Of a DNA stretch of 64,000 nt, positions 20,601-31,259 are shown piece after piece (positions within the stretch are counted from its first letter, which is position 1; each line of letters opens with the position of its first letter). Position numbers and translations under genes: made by a program. Location: assembly GCA_922989275.2 (NCBI GenBank), contig OV277856.1, forward strand, positions 81,611,038 through 81,675,037, in the 5' to 3' direction. Source of the DNA: Gari tellinella (taxonomy: Eukaryota > Mollusca > Bivalvia > Cardiida > Psammobiidae). The notes below the pieces were generated by a model. It was given only the letters and a program-made list of their open reading frames with translations, was not told where the DNA came from and made no database searches.

Positions 20601-23600
20601 CAGTGTACATGTGAATAGTACGCTTGTCCTGTGCAAACAGTGAAGACCCAGATCAGAGGGCTCCGAAAGGAGCCCTCTGATCAGGGTCTTCACTGTTTGT
20701 CATAATGTCAAACATTGACAAAAACAACCCTTAATAGTCAGAAATGGACTAGACTAGACTAAAAAGGAAATTGGAATTGTCCATTTAAAGTTTCAGGGAG
20801 GAAAGAGTTATGCCATCTGTTTTTGTATAATCAGTTAGCCTTCTTTTTAGTTGTCGTAATAGAGAGGTTTTACTGTACTTGTACCATAGTTTATAGCACA
20901 AATTATATGGCACATAATACTAATCAAATATTTATTGCTCAAAATGATTGCTGCTTTAATTATGATACTTCTCTTCCAAATATATACAGACTGATATTCA
21001 AAGAAGAAAATGTTTTGAAATCTGATCTGGATCGAAGCTGTTTTTCAATGTTCTGCAATATTTGGACTCAGGTGTTCATAAATGGTTTACTTTTCTCCTC
21101 ATAAAACACCCTATTCATACCTTAACCTGTTTCTACTGGAAATGCCTTTCCATGACTTTGCCCTGTTCTGATAAGTGCGTTATAGGAATTTTTTCCTACA
21201 TCCTGACAGGTTGCTTAAAGCAGACTGATAGTACAGAAATCCTTAAGGTGATTTCTGTTAATTTTAGAATTCTTTAGGCAGCTACATGTGGAAACAAGCT
21301 TTAAGCCCTAATATCACATATGGGGAGCCATCTGATCTAGGTCTGCACTGTTTGTCATATTGCACTACATTGACAAAAAACAATCTTAGTTTGTCAAATA
21401 TAGACTAGATTTAATTGGAAACTAGATTTATAGGGTTCTGGGAGGTAAGGATTAATCAAGATTGTTAGAACTATATCATACAGTATAATTGTCTTGAGTG
21501 CAGTAGTGTGCAGTAGAGAATGAAAGGATGTAAGAGTTTTAGTGCAATTCACTCAACCTTTCTCCAAACTAATAGCATATACTAATGCATTTTAAAAACA
21601 GTGTAGACCCAGATCAGACAGCTCCTTCAGGAGCTGTCTGATCAGGGTCTGCACTGTTTTCTTTTAGAATCTGTAAAACACAAAGTTTGCATTCTTTGCC
21701 TGGGGTAATTTTGCCTTGTTTTATTAGCCAATATGACAGTTTAGATGAAAGATGTTCATAGTGGGCGGAGCTTTATATATATAAATAGTCAGCAGGGCTC
21801 CAGATAAGAGGGAGTAAACTGAACAAATCCTCTATTTTCTCACTTATTTCAGCACCAAAACCTATGATGTTACTACTCATTAGAATCGTCTCTTCGAGAC
21901 GATTCTAATGAGTAGTGACACCATAGGGTTTAATGCAGAAATAAAGATTTTAGTTTTTGAAATACTCCCCTTATCTGGAGCCCTGAGTCAGTGGGAGAAT
22001 GGTTAGCGGTTTCTCAGTGCAGGTTTGACCATGTTAGTAATGCATATAGAGTTTATGGCACTTATGCAGAGGAAGAGATTAAAACATGATTACTAAACAT
22101 CTTCAATAAAATCAATAAAGAAATCAAACCTAAAAGTTTCTCATTATGAAAGCTTAATGTTCAACTGAAATATTTTTATTTGATTGTAAACTTTCCTTTA
22201 TCTTTATTTTTTTTTAATCATATAAAACAACCAATACAAGATCAAGAAATTTGTATCTTAACCCTTCTACTGCCATTAGCATATATTGACACATTTTGTA
22301 AACAGTGTAGATGTAGATCAAACCGCTCCTGTCCTGCATTACCCCTTACCCCATAAATACGCCTATTTACACCTCTAATTTATTCCTCAACTGAAGAGAA
22401 TAGTTCCACTTTATACAGTCACAAAGATACAGTCAAGGGAAGTTGCATTGAGAGACATTATTTGCAATATTTGGTTTTCAAGTAGTATTTCTTCGAAGTT
22501 TACTCATTTATTCAATGCAAAGGGAGGTAATTTGAAAAATCGCCTTATTCAACAGAATTGTACACAAACTGTTAAAGAATGATTCACAAAAAAAACTTTT
22601 GGCTACTAGTTCAACATAAGCTTACTTTTATGACATAAACATGACTGAAATATTGTTAATGACTTGTGGAGCAGTTACAATATAAAAAGGGAGTTACCTC
22701 CCTTTATACAAATGTTTAAAGAACAGTGGACCTCTCTTTCTGTTTTGTGACTTTTGGTTGTTTCTGTCATTATGCAATATTAGTGATGAATGACTAACCT
22801 TTTTTTTGCTAAGTATATAATTATATAGCAAAGCTGGAACCACAGTGTGGTTCTTGATGCAGGAGTTTTAATGTTACTAAGTTATAAATGCAATAATGTA
22901 AAATTTTGATTTATATTAATGTGACCAATGTTTTGATATTGAAGCCATTGCAGCCTACATTTCTTTATGTGGCTATATTTACAGGAAAGCTGAAAGCATG
23001 ATATATAGCCTAAGCGTGTCATTTTATAACCTTGCCACAGCATCACATTTAGAATTCCCATACAAATGTGCCTGCAAATGAAATCAGTCATTAGAGCGTA
23101 TAGCGTTTTACTGCAAAAATATAATCAAGACAGTGAATTCTTTGGAATTATTAAATCCATGCTAATTGTTCCAACAAAAATTCTGTTTCATCAAATCTTA
23201 TCATCAATCTTAAATCCTTAAGCAAGTCAGAATTTGCTACTCAAGGAGTTTGGATTGATGTAGGATATGACTAAATTGAGCTGACTAAAGACTTATTCAG
23301 TTGATAATACAGTCAAACTTCGATATCTCAAACTTGGTTAAATCGAACATACCCATATTTCAAAGTTAAAACGTGGCTAAGCCATGTTTTAACTTTGAAA
23401 TACGGGTATGTTTGACCTAACTGAGCATGAAATAATGCAGTTCATGTGTAGAACTATCTGATAGTTCGAGTTAAGCGAGTTCGAGATTTCGAAGTTGGAC
23501 TTATGCTACTTACTGAGCTCATCTTTCTGGTATCTGTACTTGTCTGGGTCTTGGTATCGGAACAGATGTACCTGGTCATTGTAGGCAGTCTTGGTGGTGG

Positions 23601-26600
23601 TCACATTTTGGTTCATTGTATATCCAGGAACCACGTTCATCCTCAAAGCATTACCAAGCATCTCGTACTCCGGGTTCATCTCCTTGTTGAACGTTGGAAC
23701 TTTAAATGGTTTACTCTTTCTCTGGATGCTCGCCTGAAAATCTTCTTGTTTTTTAATTGTTTTCTCCACAGTGGCTTCATCAGAAAGAAGTTTGTCACAC
23801 TCACGACTACCAAACTTGTGTTTGATGTTTGGAGGAAGTTCGACCACTGCGGGTTTGGGTTTGGGACTTTTTGGAACCCGCTGAGGAGGCCTAGCACTTT
23901 CTGCAAGTGCCCCCTTCAAGTCCCCTTTTCCATACCCTAAATTTTTCATCTGAATTTCAGTTCTTTCCCGTGGTAAGAAATCCATACCTGGTCGAAGCAC
24001 GTCTCCAATTAAACTATAATTATGAATAGGTGGTCTACGGGCGTATTTGTCCCTGTTATAGCTCTGGTTTGTGTTTAATCCTAGAATATTAATCTCCTTA
24101 GATCCCCTGAGGTCTTCTTCTTTGAACCACTGTGAGCGACTAGAATCAGGTTGAGCAGGGTCCATCTGCTGGCTCTCAGCACCAGGGAAAGAATATAGTA
24201 TCTCTTGCTCCCTCTTCCTCAGACTGTTTGTTGTGTTGTTTAACTGGGCCTTCTTAGATGCCAGCTCTCGTTGAGATCTCTGAAGTACTTGAGCTCCTGA
24301 AAATAACATAAATATAATCAAACACTTGATAAAATTAACCCTTTCCCCCATAAATACGCCTTTTTACATGTATTATTTATTCCTCCACTGAAGAAAATAG
24401 TTCTCTTTTATACAGTCATGAATATGTACCACAAGAAATATTTTCTATATCCTAATAGATAATAGCTTAAAGCAGGCTGATTCTGTTTTACTTTCAACCT
24501 GCTTTAAGTGGTCACCTATCTTCAATAGTAGAAACAGGCTATGTGGTAATGGGTTAACCCTTCCACCCATAGCCTTTTCCTAGTTCTAAAGACAAGTGAC
24601 AAACTAACTCTTGGCATGCTGGGTGAATTTTTTGTCTGCAACAATTATCATCTGCTTATATTTTAAAAATAGAATTTTATACATTTCTTTTCAAAACAAG
24701 GTCAGAGTTTCAAACAGTTTGGATCTATATGAGATGCTGTGTTAAGCGGCATCTCATATGGATCCCAACTGTTTGTAAAAGACTAGTAATCACTTCGGCA
24801 CATATATCTGCAACTAGTATGGTAAGAGTTAAAGCAGGTTGAAAGTATAAAGGAGACTTTTATATAAGACATAAATCATAGTATGCATACAGAATTTCAA
24901 ACAATAAAATTGTCACTCCAAAATTGTTAATTGCTTTGCTGTTGTAAAACTCAGTTTGAACAAGTGCAACTGATATGAAACACTGTTAGTACTTAACCCT
25001 TTAAACCTTCAACCCTAGCGATGAGTTCAACTCGTCATTTACATTCAGAGTACATGTGGAAAGTAGTCTCCCCTTATGCAAACAGTCAGGGTCTGCAAGG
25101 TTTGCCATTATTAAAATACATAGTAAAAATTAGCCCTAAATCATGCAGGTCAAAATTGACTAGACTTAAGTGGAAGTTTGAATTGTCCATTAAAAGTTAT
25201 ATACATGTATGAGTTAAACACTTATCAAATTTTGTTCCATGTTTTCTGATTTACTTGACATAAAATTGGATTCAGAGCATGTAATATTAAAGTTATATAT
25301 GTGCCATTTACAAACAGTGCAGCAGTGAAGTGTATACACTTACGCCTCCTATGCAAACAATGTAGACCCAGATCAAAGGGCTCCTAAAGGAGCCATCTTA
25401 ACAGGGTCTGCACTGTTTGTCATTTTGTGATATACTGATTAAATAACACTTAAGGTTAGCTAAGAAGAGGACCATCAATTTTTTATGCTACATAATGTTG
25501 TAATAGTTGTCCCTTTTGATAGCTAAAAACTATTTAACATTTGCCTTGGATACCTTTGCTAGTACGGTAATATTGAGATATTCATTCAAACCAAATTTTT
25601 TGTCAAAACAATGGCATCATAGGGTTACTTACCTTGCAATAGAATACTATTTTGCTAGTGGACAGGTATTTGAAGTTTAAAGTTAGATCTAATACCTTTG
25701 ATAGTTATTTAAACAAATCCATTTAAGGTAAATTATAGTCAAATCAAATGCGATAACTCTGCAAAAAACAACCTTAGGGTTGCCTGCATCATTGTTATGA
25801 AATATGGTATACTTTTGATAACAAAGAAGTATTCCAAGTTTCAAGTAAATACCTACAGTAGTTATTGAGAAATTACATTTAACCAAATTCTAAGTTGAAA
25901 CAAGGACAATAACTCGAGATCTGGACAAATTACAGGGTTACCTGCCTTGTTGTAATGAGTTACTCTTTTAATTAAGTGATTCAAGTTTCAAGTTATTGTC
26001 TTTGAAAGTTGTAGAGAACTTTCATTTAAACCAAATTCTACATCAAAAGAAAGGCAATAGCTCTGAAATGACAAAACAGAGGCCTGGTTACCCACCTTTT
26101 AATGAGTTGCCCTTGTAACTCTGTCAACACTATGTAACACTTGTGGGTTATTAGGTTCCCTTGTGGATCATTTTAATTACCAGTAAAATGAACCAGTCTA
26201 CTTAGAATTCTGGTTAGATTATTAAATACTGCTCTAAATTAGCAAACAGTGTAGACCCAGATCAGAGGGCTCCTATAAGAGCCCTCTGATCTGGGTCTAC
26301 ACTGTTTGCAATTGTAATGAGTATATTTTGAACAGGTCCATGGTGTTGAAAGAGTCAACAAGTACTCCAAGTATCAAGTTAATGTCTTTGAGAAATTTCA
26401 TTTATATTGTAGAATGATAAATCACAGGGTTACCTGTCTTCATTTTGATAAAAACTTAACGGAAAAGCAAAGTCAATGCAGATGGCTGAGATGCAGAGAC
26501 AAATGACAGGGTGACCACAATGGCTCAACTTCTTTCTTCAAAAAGTTAAGCTAAAAATGGACTACCAATAGACTATATAGGCAACTGGAATTCTCCAATT

Positions 26601-29600
26601 GAATGTTCAGGAGTTAACATAATAGAGTTATGGTGAATAAATCAATTGTAAGAATAATACTAGTCCTGTTTAACAACTTTTAAATAGTTAAATACATTGT
26701 AAAATTATTATGAAATTTAATGCAAGCAAATCATTTAGTAAGTCATTCCATATATAGGTAAACTTTGCCAAATTTAATTGTATTATTGTGTACCCCATTA
26801 GGTCATTTATCCTGTTCTTTACAACCCATTATTATATTCCTGGCCCACAATGTGTATAAATATAGTGTGATAATCCACCTTCAAAATGAACACCAAGCTT
26901 AACTAAATATTGGACAGGCTTTACAATTCTTCTAATACATAATCTAAACTGAATTTATGAGTTTACTGAGTTAATCAATAATCTGTTGAAAACCACAAAG
27001 CCGTTAGCCAGTATTAAGTATATTGCACTAAAGAGGTGTTAGACAATGGAGACGGCAATACACAATACAAGAATATCATGTATACTTGTAAATACAGTTA
27101 CACTTCTGTTTAAATGTGGTCACTCAAAAGATTGACCAGTCTGTAATACAAATAGATATGCTTATAACTCTCTCAACTCCACGGACCTGTTTAAATAAAC
27201 TCATTACATTTGCAAATAGTGTAGTTCTACACTGTTTGCTAATTTAGAGCAGTATTTATTAAACTACCCAAAATTCCAAGTAGACTGGTTCATATTATGG
27301 TAAATAAAAAGATCTTCAAGGGAACATAATAACCAACAAGAGTTACTTAGTGTTGGAAGAGTTAATGCAGGACAAAAGTAAAGCAGAAAGCTATGATTAG
27401 AGAGATCTTTGCGATTTTAAAGAATAGTTGCTTAATACAAGTTTAACAGTAGTTGAAGTGGCGGTGAGTATGTAAAAGGAACTAGATGTTTTGTTTTGCC
27501 TTTTTATCAGTTGATCAATTTAGGAAAAATCAATAACAATTGATTGAAAACATGAATAGGAAGTACCCCAGTAATCAAAGTATGTATTGATTTGTGAAAT
27601 GCAAGCAAATCATTTAATGATTGATTCATGGCAATATAATTTTTTAAAAGAATAATTCCCGTCGGTAAATCTCCTTGGCCATTATGACAATCAAGTCAGT
27701 TATTTGTTTAATGGTGAAATAGAATGAGAATTTAGTGACCAATGAATACAGAAGGCTTAACCCTCTTTCTCAATTGTTACTGATGTACAGTAAAACCTCT
27801 CTATAACGACCATTTAATTGTGTTTATTATTAGGTTTTTATGACAGGTGATGGCTTAAAGCAAGGTGACAGTTAAACAGAAAGCTCCTTTTGGAGCTTTC
27901 TGTTTTACTGTCACCCTGCTTTAAACTGTCATCTGTGTTTTTTTACAATCTATTAGCCTTATTTTTAGTGGTTGCAATAGAGAGGTTTCACTGATGTAAT
28001 ACACATTTACGCCATGCTGAAGTTCATTGAAATCTTGCCTATATCTTACTGTGTTTAAAGCAGGAGGTTGCTCAAAACAAAATGAAAACCTATTAAAACA
28101 CCATCAATGAAGTTGGTAGAGGCATATCTTATGGTATTCATGTTGAGTAAAGGGTTAAACTCCCCAACACTCAAAGTAACTCTTGTGGGTTCTCTTGTGG
28201 ATATTTTCAGTTACTGAAACATCAACCAATCTACTTGGAATTCTTTGTAGTGTAATAAATACTGCTCTTTAAGTTAGCAAACAGTGTAGACACAGATCAG
28301 AGAGCTCCTACAAGAGCATCTGATGTGAGTATACACTGTTTGCAAATGCAATGAGTATATTTTAAACAAGTCCATGGCGTTGAAAGAGTTAAGTCATAGA
28401 TTGACTGACTGCTGCATTATAATTTATATACTTTGCTACAGTCAGTCTGGCAATGTGATTCTCAAACACCAGTGCAGCTCATGCATATTGCATAATGTTA
28501 TATAAACTTTCTATTTCTACAAAACATGGTTAAATAAAGATATAATAGTTCTATTAATTGATTATATAGATAGCATAATCTAACATTCATCTATTAATAT
28601 GACAGATTAATGCTGATAATGGTTCCGTTACTGATATCTAGTGGTTATGTTATTGATAATGGTAGTGTTGATGATAATGGTTATGTTACTGATGGTGGCA
28701 ATGTTGATTATGTTGGCAATATTGATTATGTTGTTGATGGTAGTTATGTGAGGATGGCAATTATTATTTATTATATGAATTGCCAATGTTGATAATAATG
28801 GATATATTGCTAACAGTGATAGTGTTGCTGATGGTGGTTATTTAGCTGATGATGACAATGTTGATTATGTTGGCAATGTTGATTATGTTGTTGATGGTAG
28901 TTATGTGAGGGTGGCACTATTTATGATATTGGCAAAGTTGATGATATTGGATATGTTGCTAATGGTGATAATGTTGCTGATGGTGGTTATTTAGATGACG
29001 ATGACTATGATACTGATGATGGTTATGTTATTTATGGTGGTTAAGTGGCTGATGGTGGTTATGTCACTAAATGTGGTTATGCTGATGATGTTGGATGTTT
29101 CAAATTGTGGGTATGTTGCTGATGATGATTTAAGTGTGACAAATGTATATGGTAAATAAAGGTTGCATTGATTAACCTTTAAAATTTTCATTTATTAATC
29201 TCCTTTCATATCTTTTTAGTATTAGAAGCAGGATGAGTATTGCCAGAAATCACTGTATCGCAATATGTAAATTGCAATATATTGCGTGTTATCAAAGTGA
29301 ACTAAAACGATGGAGCTGGGGCAAATATGTTCAGACTCAGACAAAGTGTTTCAAGAAGACCGACACAATTCAGTATTTGATTGGAAACTATGTTTTTATT
29401 CAGATATGTGAAGTCTTTTAATATTTGATAAAGATATTAAATCTGTTATGCAATCAACTTATACATGTTGAAATGCTTGTGTTAAAAACAACAAGGGGTC
29501 AGTCCCTATCTCTTCTGCAAGTGGCTTATTTAGTTTGAACAAAACAAATTTATGAATACCGGTATTGTGAAACACCGTTTTTTTTAGCCTGAGAATTATA

Positions 29601-30320
29601 TTGTATTGTTTTCAGATCGTATTGCAATATATTTGAAAACCGGTTTTATTGCACATCCCTAATTACAAGTACATGTATTCCTCAATGAAATGATTTGTTC
29701 ATGAATGCTCCTGCCTTGAAAGGTGACTGCAAGCTGAGAGTAAAAAATCATTTCTGCTTTACCCTCTGTTTGCATTAAGCAATTATCTGTCTAAAATACT
29801 GGAAAGAATCTGTGTGAAAAATGGGTTAAGTTATTGAAAGCTCTAAGGAATTTGAATCAGAGACATAATGAAAAGCCTTAAATGGTATAAAAGCATAATC
29901 AAATAATGTTTACAAAAACCTAAACCTAAAACAAGATATACTAGCAAATTCTATGTTTGAAGCCAGGTAAAAGCATTAGACTAAGTTAGTAAAGCTGGCA
30001 TGTCAATATATTCATTAGGAATGTTAAAAGAAGAACAACATGTTCCATTATGTTAGATGTTTGTTTTTTAGTCTGTGGTAGTATATACCTGGCAGCTCGT
30101 TCCTAACATCTGCTGGCAGTGTAAACTTTAGTCCTGTTCCTCTAACAGGTGGCGTCTTTGGAATATGGAGTTTGGAAGGGTCTAACTCCTTTAACTTTCT
30201 TGCAGATTCCTCACTCTGAATTTCCAGGGCACTTCCAAACAAAGATGTTTTAGGCATGGCCTCAGTCTTCTTTGACGTGTACCCGCCAACCCTACGGGCT
30301 GAAGTTTCAACCTCTGTCAT
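14658..30320 (-). CDS. Uncharacterised 448-residue protein, three exons
   Basis: Exons in transcript order: 30320-30089, 24296-23514, 14989-14658 (TAA). GT-AG junctions; phases match (1 then 1), giving 1347 coding bases. The first exon reads MTEVETSARRVGGYTSKK and holds PSKLHIPKTPP; the second starts AQVLQRSQRELASKK, a possible short coiled coil, and includes RPPIHNYSLIGDVLRPG and NALRMNVVPGYTMNQN; the second junction creates KDELSKWNEQKFLYNRM, in frame only if the acceptor at 14990 is used. The last exon is Pro/Lys-rich (APPKPKTAQKPSNN) and ends KEFWDLYDK. No signal peptide, membrane segment or catalytic motif is visible. I do not recognise the family; the low-complexity basic layout would suit a structural or ciliary protein, but that is a guess. 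Introns of 5.8 and 8.5 kb are filled with MITEs. The ATG chosen is the first in the open exon; an upstream non-coding exon is possible. Confidence 0.85.
15094..15240. mobile_element. Family E MITE, degenerate
   Basis: Starts CAGCTCCAGATAAAAGG and keeps GTGACTACTAATTTAGAATCG then a short mirrored arm; right end lost. Confidence 0.5.
15252..15424. mobile_element. Family C MITE, internally deleted
   Basis: Left end CAGTTAAACCTCTCTATTAT, right AGTGGTCGTAATAGTAAGG; the hairpin has lost its central CAGAAAGCTCC block. Confidence 0.65.
15578..15829. mobile_element. Family A hairpin MITE
   Basis: 252 bp, TTAA at 15578-15581 and 15826-15829. Hairpin loop is GCGCCTTAAGGCGC rather than the commoner GTGCCTTAAGGCAC, with both arms changed together. 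Confidence 0.85.
15968..16045. repeat. Hairpin of the CAAACAGT core class, diverged
   Basis: GTCAAACAGTGTGGATCCTG and TGGATCAAGACTGTTTGCAA form an imperfect inverted pair flanking GATGAAATGCAGCAT. Terminal repeats not identified. Confidence 0.45.
16109..16654 (+). mobile_element. G element copy 1: TTAA transposon carrying a tRNA-like unit
   Basis: TTAA at both ends enclosing 538 bp. Inverted ends AGGGACTCGCAACCGGATGG and CCATCTGGTTGCGAGTCGCT. Inside, at about 16426-16516, is a tRNA-like unit on the + strand followed by a T-run. A second copy in the opposite orientation lies at 40892-41426 with the same internal order. Confidence 0.85.
16426..16516 (+). tRNA. tRNA-like pol III unit (Leu/Ser-like), inside G element
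   Basis: A-box-like TGGTCTAAGCGG at about 16440-16451 and a consensus B box GGTTCGAATCC at 16493-16503, followed by a run of T from about 16519. Flanks CCGTGG and CCACCAGAG may form a degraded acceptor stem. Spacing and extra length between boxes resemble long-variable-arm tRNAs. Pairing in the T stem is incomplete, so this is more likely a pol III promoter unit or pseudo-tRNA than a working tRNA. Confidence 0.5.
16878..17020. mobile_element. Family E MITE, right end missing
   Basis: Starts CTCCGGATAAAGGAAG, carries the perfect ACTCATTAGAATCGTCTC palindrome around TTC, and fades after AATAGGGTTTTGGTGC. Confidence 0.65.
17340..17620. mobile_element. Family C MITEs, two broken copies
   Basis: TTAAAGCAAGATGAAAGTAA at 17354 and a second hairpin AGTAAAACAGAAAGCGCC/GGAGCTTCCTACTTTA at 17455-17505; right end AATAGAGTGGTCACTAT. 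Confidence 0.5.
18190..18345. mobile_element. Family B fragment
   Basis: TGCAAACAGTGTATACCCTG ATCAGAGGGCTCCTACAC on one arm, then the family B right flank (AAATGGACTAGACTT, AATTGTCCATTAAAAG). Confidence 0.5.
18640..18999. mobile_element. Pogo-like MITE with nested family A copy
   Basis: Ends CAGTGAAACTCCTCTAAACC and GGTTTAGAGGGGTTTCACT with TA flanks; AAACCGGA repeats on both sides. A family A MITE (18732-18918) interrupts it after a TTAA, so A inserted later. Confidence 0.75.
18732..18918. mobile_element. Family A MITE nested in pogo-like element
   Basis: TTAACCCATTACACCATAC start, hairpin with loop GCGCCTTAAGGCGC, truncated right end GCTATGGATTAG. Confidence 0.75.
19118..19351. mobile_element. 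Family A MITE with deleted hairpin loop
   Basis: TTAA at both ends; left arm AAGCAGGTTGAAAGTAAGG jumps directly to GTGCATTCTGC, so about 15 bases of the left arm near the loop are lost. Confidence 0.75.
19600..19805. mobile_element. Family B MITE, diverged
   Basis: Core CAGTGCAGACCCTGATCAGAG and imperfect right arm, then ACAAGTGTACTCTTC and a right flank ending GATTGAATGAGTT. Confidence 0.55.
20473..20878. mobile_element. Family C MITE split by a family B MITE
   Basis: Left end CAGTAAACCTTCTTTATATC, right end CGTAATAGAGAGGTTTTACTG. The family B insertion (20588-20811) sits at the TTAA that ends the family C hairpin (ATGCTTTAAC). Confidence 0.75.
20588..20811. mobile_element. Family B MITE nested in family C
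   Basis: AACCCTTTTCAAACAGTG start; core GAGGGCTCCGAAAGGAGCCC with fully paired arms; end GGGAGGAAAGAGTTA. Confidence 0.8.
21598..21662. repeat. Perfect hairpin of CAAACAGT core class
   Basis: AACAGTGTAGACCCAGATCAG and CTGATCAGGGTCTGCACTGTT enclose ACAGCTCCTTCAGGAGCTGT. Note ACAGCTCC replaces the usual AGGGCTCC on both arms. Confidence 0.7.
21793..21985. mobile_element. Family E 193-bp palindromic MITE (best copy)
   Basis: Ends CAGGGCTCCAGATAAG/CTTATCTGGAGCCCTG are perfect inverted repeats, flanked by AGTCAG at 21787-21792 and 21986-21991. Nearly the whole element folds on itself. Confidence 0.9.
22262..22440. mobile_element. Chimeric remnant: family B left part joined to family A left part
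   Basis: TTAACCCTTCTACTGCC ... AAACAGTGTAGATGTAGATC stops at GCTCCTG and is followed by TTACCCCTTACCCCATAAA and a family A left flank without hairpin. Confidence 0.5.
22441..23300. other. Intronic sequence without recognised feature
   Basis: AT-rich intron of the 448-residue gene. I see no exon, repeat family or RNA gene here. Confidence 0.5.
23310..23501. mobile_element. Family D (pogo-like) MITE beside a splice donor
   Basis: Ends CAGTCAAACTTCGATATCTC and GAGATTTCGAAGTTGGACT; inner hairpin ATTTCAAAGTTAAAACGTGG / TTTAACTTTGAAATACGGG. The element ends 12 bp from the exon end at 23514. Confidence 0.8.
24335..24556. mobile_element. Family A MITE beside a splice acceptor
   Basis: TTAA at both ends, terminal repeat CCCTTTCCCCCATAAA, hairpin with loop deleted (AAGCAGGCTGATTCTGTTTT). 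Begins 39 bp upstream of the exon starting at 24296 on the minus strand. Confidence 0.8.
24604..24831. mobile_element. Family H hairpin MITE (TTAA type)
   Basis: Flanked by TTAA; ends CTCTTGGCATGCTGG and ATGGTAAGAG; core TCAAACAGTTTGGATC ... GATGC / GCATC ... ATCCCAACTGTTTG. Confidence 0.65.
25000..25215. mobile_element. Family B MITE, hairpin deleted
   Basis: Flanks in family B order (CTTCAACCCTAGCG, TTTACATTCAGAGTACATG, AATTGACTAGACTT, AATTGTCCATTAAAAG), core collapsed to CAAACAGTCAGGGTCTGC. Confidence 0.55.
25305..25460. mobile_element. Family B MITE, partial
   Basis: GCAAACAATGTAGACCCAG and GGGTCTGCACTGTTTGTC enclose GGGCTCCTAAAGGAGCC. Confidence 0.6.
26115..26358. mobile_element. Family I hairpin MITE (CAAACAGT core in different arms)
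   Basis: Arms differ from family B: CTCTGTCAACACTATG, TTGTGGGTTATTAGGTTCC, then the core GCAAACAGTGTAGACCCAG ATCAGAGGGCTCC and complement, ending GGTGTTGAAAGAGT. Core arms are perfectly paired across more than 25 bases. Confidence 0.75.
27174..27366. mobile_element. Family I MITE, core mostly deleted
   Basis: ACTCTCTCAACTCC start, CAAATAGTGTAGTTC / TACACTGTTTGC short core, CAAGGGAACATAATAACC, end GTTGGAAGAGTTAA. Confidence 0.6.
27788..27993. mobile_element. Family C hairpin MITE, 206 bp
   Basis: Ends CAGTAAAACCTCTCTATAAC and AATAGAGAGGTTTCACTG. Core TTAAAGCAAGGTGACAGTTA / TACTGTCACCCTGCTTTAAA around AAAGCTCCTTTTGGAGCTTT. Same length as the copies at 45455 and 53433. Confidence 0.85.
28154..28392. 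mobile_element. Family I hairpin MITE
   Basis: TTAAACTCCCCAACACTC start, AGTAACTCTTGTGGG, core AGCAAACAGTGTAGACACAG with imperfect right arm, end GGCGTTGAAAGAGTTAA. Confidence 0.7.
28610..29130. repeat. Degenerate GAT/GGT/GTT triplet-rich tandem array
   Basis: About 520 bp built of imperfect GATGATAATGGTTATGTT-like units with TGATGGTGGCAATGTT variants. A longer internal repeat (GATTATGTTGGCAATGTTG then GATGGTAGTTATGTGAGG) occurs at about 28704-28755 and again near 28861-28911. Confidence 0.75.
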
Positions 30321-30476
30321 CTTTTCTTATTATTATTTTCTGTAAATTTTAAGAAATGATGATCTCTTTTTAAGAAAAAATGGTACATGCTATATGGTTT
30401 CTGTATAAAAAAAAACACCCATATAATAAGCATTCTTTGATTCACACTCAAACCATGATGAAGCTGCAATTATATA

Positions 30477-30825
30477 CAGTGTTCCCTCCCTACAACGGCC
30501 CACCAAACAATGACTCCCTCCTTACAACGACCATTGCTGCAGTTCCATAAACAGCACAACTATATCTAAACCTTTAATTGCTGCAATGTCATCTGCTTGA
30601 AATTGTCGTCTGCTGTTTTTCTCAAATTGACGAAATGGACAGAAAATAAATTAATGACGAGTGACAAACAGCTTGAATCCAGATCAGACGCCACGTTACC
30701 CGGCGTCTGATCTGGATTCAAGCTGTTTGCAAATGTAAGCAAATTCTCTCCCTATAACGACTCCCTCCGAACAACGCACACAATCTTTGTCTCCCAATGG
30801 GTGTCGTTGTAGAGAGGTAGCGCTG
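30477..30825. mobile_element. Pogo-like MITE with CAAACAGC core
   Basis: Ends CAGTGTTCCCTCCCTACAAC and TCGTTGTAGAGAGGTAGCGC TG, TA flanks. Core hairpin GACAAACAGCTTGAATCCAG and complement around GACGCCACGTTACCCGGCGTC. A second copy, reversed, is at about 61788-62050. Confidence 0.75.
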
Positions 30826-31259
30826 TATATACATGCAATTCCTGATTTTGCAGTCAAACTGGTGCTAAGTGACTATTCAATAATGAAACATGACAAACAT
30901 ACACAAATAGAATAATGCAGAAATCTCTAATCTCTGTGATATAATTTAACTTATTTTTGGCAAAGCACACATAGATTATTTTATTTGAAAATCAACTTAT
31001 GATCTAACTCAAGAAACATTGCTTGATCTAAGAGGGAATATACAGCTATATATCTACATGTAATTAAGTGATGGTTAGATATAAATTTACCAATTATATC
31101 TGTCTGTGCAATCATTGACACAATTGGTCCATGAAAATCTTATTATTACAGTGATCTGAATTAGAAGCAAGCTTTGACCTTAAAGATATTTTCTTCTTAG
31201 GTTTAATTTTTTAAAGATAGATATTAAATATTATCTCCAACTTACATGACTTATATCTA

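Noticed and set aside
23503..23940. 145-codon + strand open frame
   Set aside because: Antisense shadow of the large coding exon 23514-24296.
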